Part shown: in pieces, positions 59,113 through 64,000 of the stretch | How positions within the stretch are numbered: position 1 is the first letter of the stretch | Layout of the letters: each line of letters begins with the position of its first letter | NCBI RefSeq assembly: GCF_000410875.1 | Contig: NZ_AROI01000015.1 | Location: 25,746 to 89,745 of the forward strand | Direction of reading: 5' to 3' | From: Halopseudomonas pelagia CL-AP6 | GTDB lineage: Bacteria > Pseudomonadota > Gammaproteobacteria > Pseudomonadales > Pseudomonadaceae | Length of the DNA stretch: 64,000 nt | Notes under the pieces: model-generated | What the model saw: only the letters and a program-made list of their open reading frames with translations | The model's database searches: none | What the model was told of the DNA's origin: nothing | Position numbers and translations under genes: made by a program

Positions 59113-59491
59113 TCCTTCTCCTAGATCTTGTTGACTAATTTGACAGGTTGAGCATAACCACCAAATCGCGATTGTGCGTCTTTTTTTTCATCCGGAGCAA
59201 CCACACGGCAGTGATTAAAGAGCCCTGCAGTTGGAAGGAGCCACTGACAGCGCGGTGCAACGTAAGACTGAGCTGAGCGATAGCAACCGAGAATTGTCCT
59301 TCTGCCCCAGTTTTGTTCTTGTTCCAGTAATACAGCTTACTTGGGCTTAAAGACGGAACGCCCACGATTAATTTTCCATATAAACATGGGCACTCTCATT
59401 TTTAGCATGTAAACAGTTTTATATCTTTTGTAATAAATACCAATTATTCAAGGAATAATAGAGGGCGCTTGCTTGATATTCATGCTCTTCC
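59113..59491. other. AT-rich intergenic stretch
   Basis: About 380 bp without a convincing gene; short frames here have no ribosome binding site or recognisable residues. The last 60 bp before 59470 are strongly AT-rich. Confidence 0.5.
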
Positions 59492-59570
59492 AATCAATAG
59501 AATCAATAGAATCAATAGAATCAATAGGGTCAGTGTCATTGATTCCATTGATTAGAATCAATAGGGTCAG
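59492..59570 (+). repeat. Tandem AATCAATAG units and AATCAATAGGGTCAG repeats (family B)
   Basis: Four 9-bp units AATCAATAG in a row (59492-59527), the last running into GGTCAG, then TGTCATTGATTCCATTGATT and another AATCAATAGGGTCAG at 59556-59570. The motif AATCAAT...ATTGATT can form a hairpin around AGGGTCAGTGTC. Other copies lie at 62788-62831 and inverted at 63829-63859. Confidence 0.85.
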
Positions 59571-60568
59571 ATACCCTCTTGAAACTCAAGCTTCGACAGA
59601 GCAATTTTTGCGTCAAAGGGCTGTCCTGATTTCAGTACTCCGTAGATTAGGTGGACTAGTCTGCGCATGCTCGCGCCTACAATCGCTTTGGCTGTCAGCC
59701 CTCGAGCCTCAAGACGCTTAGCCATGGCTACCACCACCGGGTTGTAGCGCTTGGCAACCATGCCGGGCATGAACAACGCCTTTCGGGCAGAAGCGTGGCC
59801 CGCCTTGGATAGACGGCTGCGAGCGTTGAGGGAGGAGCCAGACTGTTTTTGGCGTGGGGTGACTCCTATAAACGCGGCCAGCGCCTTTGCATTGTGGAAT
59901 CGCCGGACATCCCCGATATAAGCCAGAAACTGAGCTGCTGCTCTGCGGCCTATCCCGGGAATGCTTTCAATAAGCTCTGCATCCAGCCTGAGTTCAGGAT
60001 TCCCATTGATGTGATCATCAATTTCTGACTGCACTTTCTTGATCTGGTTGTTCAGCCATTCAATGTGCTCATCAACCATTCGCCTCACATTGGTAGGCGT
60101 GCCGTGGTCGAGCGCCTCAAGCCGGTTTTTTTCCTGCTGGCGCATGTCGATCAGTGCTTGTAATCGATCGACGAGCGCCCTGAGTTGCCTCGTCGCGAGA
60201 CTCGGTGCCACCCAAATATCCAGATCCGCGCGCTGGCCAAATTTGGCGATTAGCCGCGCATCAGCCTTATCGGTTTTATTGCGCGTCAGCTCGCTTTTCG
60301 CAAAGCCAGCGATCCTTGCAGGATTGACCACACTAACGGCCCAACCAGTATCAGACAGGGCGATAGCAACGGCTTCGCTATAAGGTCCGGTGGCCTCCAG
60401 AACAACCGGAGTGCCAACTAATAGCTCACGCTGTCTTAACCATTCGCTAAGCTCTGCATGACCGGTGCGTGAGTTCCTGAAAACCTTAGTTTTTGCCTTT
60501 TCTCCTTTCAGCACACAGACATCGAGCTTGCTTTTGGAAACATCAATGCCAACGGACTGCTCATTCAT
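59567..60568 (-). CDS. IS110-family transposase (DEDD recombinase)
   Basis: 333 residues. N-terminal RuvC-like domain with Asp in GIDVSKSKLDV, Glu in VVLEATGPYSEA and Asp residues in NKTDKADARLIAKF; C-terminal transposase-20 domain with ESIPGIGRRAAAQFLAYIGD and SSLNARSRLSKAGHASARKA, which contains the catalytic Ser region. Members of this family recombine with the help of a bridge RNA encoded next to the gene. The stop codon TGA is part of a family B repeat (GGGTCAGATACC on the plus strand). Frame is intact. Confidence 0.92.
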   Translation of the reverse strand: MNEQSVGIDVSKSKLDVCVLKGEKAKTKVFRNSRTGHAELSEWLRQRELLVGTPVVLEATGPYSEAVAIALSDTGWAVSVVNPARIAGFAKSELTRNKTDKADARLIAKFGQRADLDIWVAPSLATRQLRALVDRLQALIDMRQQEKNRLEALDHGTPTNVRRMVDEHIEWLNNQIKKVQSEIDDHINGNPELRLDAELIESIPGIGRRAAAQFLAYIGDVRRFHNAKALAAFIGVTPRQKQSGSSLNARSRLSKAGHASARKALFMPGMVAKRYNPVVVAMAKRLEARGLTAKAIVGASMRRLVHLIYGVLKSGQPFDAKIALSKLEFQEGI

Positions 60569-60764
60569 CGATCACATCCTCGTATCCAGGCTCTCGGCGT
60601 GGCACCTGGCCTAAGTTACCCTTCGAATTGGATGAACGAGATAACGAACCGGCGGACTTATCTGACCCGCAGACTGAAACGTCTAATGTCTTGCCAGCCT
60701 CAACCGGTTCGGCCGTTCGATCAGAAGTAGCATCCTGATTTTGAGTGGCAGGATCAATATACGA
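60569..60764 (-). ncRNA. Candidate IS110 bridge RNA region
   Basis: 196 bp of noncoding sequence upstream of the transposase start, inside the element. In the IS110 group the bridge RNA that pairs with target and donor DNA is encoded in this place. I did not resolve its fold or loops, so the limits are only those of the free stretch. Confidence 0.45.
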
Positions 60765-60789
60765 GTGTCATTGATTCCATTGATTAGAA

Positions 60790-60996
60790 GCGCCAGCGAC
60801 GCTAGTCGGCAAAGTACCGACCGCTGACCTTGAAGAGTTGATGCCTGACAGGCCGGATGAGCACGCCCATGGCGTGACCTACGAACAGATCGATGCGTTC
60901 CTGGTGGGCAAGACTCTGGATGCAGAAGCCGCGCAGAAGATCATAGAACGATACGATGCGACGGAACACAAGCGTCAGCAACCGTTGGCGCAGTGA
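60790..60996 (+). pseudogene. nadE: NAD synthetase NadE, C-terminal fragment
   Basis: The frame reads APATLVGKVPTADLEELMPD, then RPDEHAHGVTYEQIDAFLVG and ends TEHKRQQPLAQ with TGA at 60994. This is the C-terminal 68 residues of ammonia-dependent NAD synthetase (compare KIPTADLED and TEHKRRPP in E. coli). The 5' part is missing; the break is exactly at the end of the 26-bp repeat that flanks the IS110 element. No start codon or remaining active-site residues; it cannot be functional alone. Confidence 0.85.
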
Positions 60997-61032
60997 TAGC
61001 GTTTTATAAACGCCGAGCCCAAGGAATCATGG

Positions 61033-61067
61033 AAAGGCCATGACGGAAGGATCCCGTCATGGCCTTT
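61033..61067. terminator. Terminator between nadE remnant and the lipoprotein hydrolase
   Basis: AAAGGCCATGACGG AAGGATC CCGTCATGGCCTTT: 14-bp perfect stem, serving both convergent sides. Confidence 0.85.
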
Positions 61068-61079
61068 ACCCGAAAGGGT

Positions 61080-62567
61080 TTAGGGAGGAGTACAAGCAGG
61101 CAAGGCTACCCGCTCGACCACTGTGAACGTACAGCCGTAGTTGGCATCTGCTACTACAGCCGGATCCAGCACGTCGTCACCCGCAGGCTTGATGCCGTCG
61201 TTGACCCAACCCAGCCAGTCACTGATCAGGGCCTGGTACTCGCCGTCCGAGAAGTCACAATGGCCGGGAGCGCGAATGGCACGCTGGACCAGCAGATCCT
61301 CGTTACCATTTTCCTCAGCTCGTTCACGGTAAAGCTGCTGGTGACGGAATGGCACGTAGAAATCGCCCAGGGTATGCATGGTCATGACGGGCACATCAAA
61401 ATCGCCGTTAACCAGCGGAATCCAACGCACGCCGTCGTCGCGCAACGGGTTGGCATCCGGATTGGCACTGACCCTGGAAAGCCCCTCGTTGAATTCGATT
61501 TCTTCATCGGTCGGCTCCGCACCAGTGGTCCAGCGGAACACCTGATTCTCGTTACCATACATGCTGGTGGCCAGGATGCCATTGATGTCGCCGTTGGCCC
61601 CGCCGGTGCTCAAAACCACGTCCTGAAAGATCGAGGCAAAGCCAATATCAAAAATCGGACGCTCGCCACCAGTCAGGTTCCTGGCAATATCGACCAACCG
61701 CTGGCCTTCAACGCCTTTGGGCGAAGTCCAGTTAGGCAGACCGTTGTTGTGGCTGTTGAACAGGGCAGTCACCATCGGACCCGGGTTGGTCAGCAATGAC
61801 ACCTGTCCGTAGTCAGTGAAGGTGCCGACCAGATCCTGGAACTGTGAATACTCTTCATCACCGTAACCGGACAATTGCATCATCACGCGGGTATAGTCGC
61901 CCAGCCATTGGAATTGATTCTGTTCGGACTGACAAAAGGGCGCGGCGCCAGCATAATCAACCTTGAACTGGGTACGTTCGATATTTTCCCGATCTACCGC
62001 AGCGGCAGCAATATGCCCGCCCAGAGATCCACCCGAGATGAGATACTGGCTGGGCGTATCAAGTCTCAAACTGTGGTCATACTCAACGTAATCCACGAAA
62101 TTGAGAGCGAGCTTATTGGTATCTTCAAGACCCGCTCGCGCGTCATACCAATTCGCAGAATAGGATGAGGAAGCCCAGGCGTAACCGGCGTCTATGACGG
62201 CTTGACGCCACGCCGCAGCAGGCATCGAAAGACCTAACTCCAGGTTCTCGCCGCCATAACCGCGCGTCCACATGATCAGGCCAACACCATCCCAATCATT
62301 AGGCACTTCTACCGTGTACAGCGCATCGCCTTGCAAGCCAGGATATGTGCCAGTATAGACCTGCGCGTTTAACAGCGCGGCGGGATCGGTTGTAGGCAAG
62401 ACCGCCTGGAAAACGCGGCTATCGTGCGCGCGGGTGACTTCCGGAGCTCCTGAGTCTGGAGGCGCATCAGAACTCCCACCGCCTCCCCCACCACCCAAAC
62501 AACCGCTTAGCATGATAGCTGATAGTGCCATAGGCACAGCCGCTTGATACCAATGATGCGTTGGCAA
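61080..62567 (-). CDS. Lipoprotein alpha/beta-hydrolase
   Basis: 495 residues from TTG 62567, which follows GGAGG at six bases; ATG 62588 would add seven residues. Lipoprotein signal with lipobox LSGC, then seven Gly as a tether similar to that of the carboxylesterase at 32371. Probable triad: Ser in ISGGSLGGHIAA, Asp in LGDFYVPF, His in APGHCDFSD. Not a type-B esterase; substrate unknown, perhaps an oligo-ester. It ends with CTPP and paired Cys (NYGCTF ... PACTPP), possibly disulfide-bonded. Surrounded by family B repeats. Confidence 0.78.
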   Translation of the reverse strand: MPTHHWYQAAVPMALSAIMLSGCLGGGGGGGSSDAPPDSGAPEVTRAHDSRVFQAVLPTTDPAALLNAQVYTGTYPGLQGDALYTVEVPNDWDGVGLIMWTRGYGGENLELGLSMPAAAWRQAVIDAGYAWASSSYSANWYDARAGLEDTNKLALNFVDYVEYDHSLRLDTPSQYLISGGSLGGHIAAAAVDRENIERTQFKVDYAGAAPFCQSEQNQFQWLGDYTRVMMQLSGYGDEEYSQFQDLVGTFTDYGQVSLLTNPGPMVTALFNSHNNGLPNWTSPKGVEGQRLVDIARNLTGGERPIFDIGFASIFQDVVLSTGGANGDINGILATSMYGNENQVFRWTTGAEPTDEEIEFNEGLSRVSANPDANPLRDDGVRWIPLVNGDFDVPVMTMHTLGDFYVPFRHQQLYRERAEENGNEDLLVQRAIRAPGHCDFSDGEYQALISDWLGWVNDGIKPAGDDVLDPAVVADANYGCTFTVVERVALPACTPP

Positions 62568-62787
62568 TGTAAACCTCCAATGTTCCATTTTTATGATTTT
62601 TATTTTGGGTTTAGACCCAGCGCGTAAAACCTGCGCATGCGGAGAATAAAGGAGTCTCTGGCAAAATGCCTCTATATCAGCAAAATTGATAAGAGCACCT
62701 GCGTTGCAGCGATTATTGAACGCTGCAATGGCTTGCTGAGTGTTGCGGGGGGTATTGGCAGGAGCAGTTAAGACACGCTGGGGCTGA

Positions 62788-62831
62788 ATCAATAGGGTCA
62801 GTCTCCCAGGTTCAGAATCAATAGGGTCAGA
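62788..62831 (+). repeat. Two AATCAATAGGGTCAG repeats (family B)
   Basis: Copies at 62788-62802 and 62817-62831 separated by 14 bp, followed by ATTCATTGATT and then CGACCCCATTGTTC, which also follows the IS110 remnant near 58597. Confidence 0.85.
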
Positions 62832-62985
62832 TTCATTGATTCCCCGACCCCATTGTTCAAAACGTCTTTAACATAGAACGCCAACTTTAAACCTGAAGCA
62901 CAACCTCATGCTAAACTGGTCCCGAAATTCGCGAAACACGCAAGAATATATATAACTAAATTAAATTGAAGGGGTAGGAGCGACC

Positions 62986-63771
62986 ATGTTAGGACGCGTA
63001 ATATTGGCGCTTATAATTCTCTTGCAAAGCCATCTCGTGCTTGCTGAAAGCAACTTCTCGCCATCTAACAGACTAGTTGACAACGGGGTAATCTATGAAT
63101 TCTTCACGATACCTGTCTATGACGATAATAAAGAGTTTATGTACAACACCGGAAAGATATCAGTCTCACGCACAAACGGCGAGACAATATCAATGGCCAA
63201 ATACAACCAATCCCCTGGTTGCGGATCAGATTTTCCAGCCATACAGATACAGGAAGTTCCATTAGCCGCGAATGTGGCATCGCCCAAACAAAAAAAGCAA
63301 AAATTCATTGTATTCTGTGGCAGTAACGACGGGAGACACAAAACACTCCGATTCTACAATCCACATTTCGGATTTGTCTCTGCCGTGGATTTTTTTGATG
63401 GACCTATCGACGTACGCGAAAGCGAATCGAAAATAAATTTAATAATAAACCATAAAGACTATTTTCACTCTATAAACAAGATCGTCTCGTATCCTTTGGT
63501 ATACGAATTACGTTCGAATGGGCTTAGCATAGAGACATCACTAGATTACTCCGAAAACTCAAAATCAATTTATGCCTCTGTTCTGGAAGGAAATCATAAG
63601 AATGATGAGTCCACCATGATCAGAAAACTTATAGCCTCTGCTTTCTCCGAAGACAAAGCAGAATATTGCGACAGATTCTTAAATAACCCTAAAAGAATAG
63701 CCAAATTAATTAAAAATGAAATAGAGAAAAAGCTGCATAGATTTAACACCCCAAACTGCGAAGGAAAATGA
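62986..63771 (+). CDS. AT-rich exported protein of unknown function
   Basis: 261 residues with a signal peptide (cleavage likely after VLA, residue 20). The mature part is rich in Asn, Lys, Ser and Ile; four Cys (CGSD, FCGS, EYCD, NCEGK) could form two disulfides. I do not recognise it. ATG 62986 is preceded by GGGGTAGGAG. The A+T content is far above the rest of the window, and the gene is bracketed by family B repeats in inverted orientation, so it is likely acquired. Confidence 0.7.
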   Translation: MLGRVILALIILLQSHLVLAESNFSPSNRLVDNGVIYEFFTIPVYDDNKEFMYNTGKISVSRTNGETISMAKYNQSPGCGSDFPAIQIQEVPLAANVASPKQKKQKFIVFCGSNDGRHKTLRFYNPHFGFVSAVDFFDGPIDVRESESKINLIINHKDYFHSINKIVSYPLVYELRSNGLSIETSLDYSENSKSIYASVLEGNHKNDESTMIRKLIASAFSEDKAEYCDRFLNNPKRIAKLIKNEIEKKLHRFNTPNCEGK

Positions 63772-63828
63772 TATGTCACTTACCCAAGATCAGATTTAAG
63801 TTAAGAGCTCGAATCAAAATCAATGACA

Positions 63829-63859
63829 CTGACCCTATTGATTCCTGACCCTATTGATT
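63829..63859 (-). repeat. Two inverted AATCAATAGGGTCAG repeats (family B)
   Basis: CTGACCCTATTGATT at 63829-63843 and 63845-63859, the reverse complement of the copies at 62788-62831. They are preceded by AATCAATGACA, the counterpart of TGTCATTGATT. Confidence 0.85.
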
Positions 63860-63899
63860 CCTGTCGGTATTCAGGCAGATCTACTCGCACCCAAACGTA

Positions 63900-64000
63900 T
63901 TACTGATTTTCTGCTTCAGGCGCCGTACGCATGCTATCTGCCAACGTTTCCTGCCCACGCTCATCCAGCGCGTCTACCACCCCCGCCACATCCGCAGCAG
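63900..64000 (-). CDS. C-terminal end of an unidentified gene (partial)
   Basis: The minus strand is open from the window edge to TAA 63902-63900 and reads GVVDALDERGQETLADSMRT followed by APEAENQ. The GC content is that of the core genome again. Too short to identify; 33 residues are visible. Confidence 0.5.
   Translation of the reverse strand, partial: AADVAGVVDALDERGQETLADSMRTAPEAENQ

Larger units (their letters stand above)
59531..60790 (-). mobile_element. IS110-family element between 26-bp direct repeats
   Basis: A transposase gene (minus strand) with about 200 bp noncoding sequence on its 5' side. On both sides lies the same 26-bp sequence AGTGTCATTGATTCCATTGATTAGAA (59532-59557 and 60764-60789). 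IS110 elements do not make long target duplications, so the repeats were probably there before, or the element sits in a repeat array. Exact ends were not determined. Confidence 0.75.

Noticed and set aside
59135..59365. Minus-strand frame of 76 residues
   Set aside because: No ribosome binding site and no recognisable residues; left as intergenic.
59473..59721. Plus-strand frame with SIESIESIES repeats
   Set aside because: The repeat in the translation comes from the 9-bp DNA repeat; the frame then runs antisense into the IS110 transposase.
61059..61799. Plus-strand frame of 246 residues
   Set aside because: Antisense to the lipoprotein hydrolase, which has signal, lipobox and triad.

Overview
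The window looks like chromosomal DNA of a Pseudomonas-type gammaproteobacterium, probably a marine or Halopseudomonas-like (P. pertucinogena group) lineage. Evidence: high-G+C core genes whose order follows blocks I remember from P. aeruginosa (tRNA-Glu/Gly, GST, DUF815, sagS, gpx, msrB, alaA, htpX; pdxB to the MATE pump; nrdB, nrdA and an RstA/RstB-like pair), plus phaG, and an alkane-degradation remnant and a P. mendocina-type cutinase. The species assignment is inference.

Bases 1-10476 are an eroded genomic island next to tRNA-Gly: the end of alkS, a complete alkT, two group II intron 3' ends (one intron carries a frameshifted maturase), an IS66 element, an IS1182-like remnant, a shattered hotdog thioesterase gene, an intact BtrH-domain gene, SDR and GST remnants, and a P4-type integrase beside the tRNA. 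Bases 10477-19500 hold the tRNAs, GST, DUF815 ATPase, SagS-like hybrid kinase, peroxide and methionine-sulfoxide repair (gpx-msrB), alaA and htpX. Bases 19500-31300 hold an ATP-NAD-kinase-like gene, pdxB, phaG, epmC, a MATE pump, a DUF3080 lipoprotein, tusA, rlmM and metE, with metR divergent from metE.

Bases 32300-36100 hold a lipoprotein carboxylesterase, a secreted cutinase and a TetR regulator, a plausible polyester-degrading set. Bases 36150-43310 hold an RstA/RstB-like two-component system and nrdA-nrdB with NrdR boxes; nrdA and nrdB are separated by a REP array, and a second intergenic repeat family has entered the 5' coding part of nrdB. Bases 43300-58500 hold a methyltransferase, a thioesterase-like protein, an MFS carrier, an AraC regulator divergent from a very large ferredoxin-reductase-molybdopterin oxidoreductase fusion, an autotransporter aminopeptidase, a CIA30 protein, a CMD / NTF2-hydrolase operon with a divergent LysR gene, and nnrS.

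From 58500 to the end the DNA is disturbed. An IS110 element sits between 26-bp direct repeats, there is an older IS110 3' remnant and a nadE 3' fragment, and a 15-bp repeat (AATCAATAGGGTCAG) occurs in several copies, two pairs of which bracket an AT-rich exported-protein gene in inverted orientation. The best candidates for something undescribed are the tripartite redox fusion, this repeat family with its IS110 and bracketed gene, the repeat inside nrdB, and the NTF2-hydrolase fusion operon.
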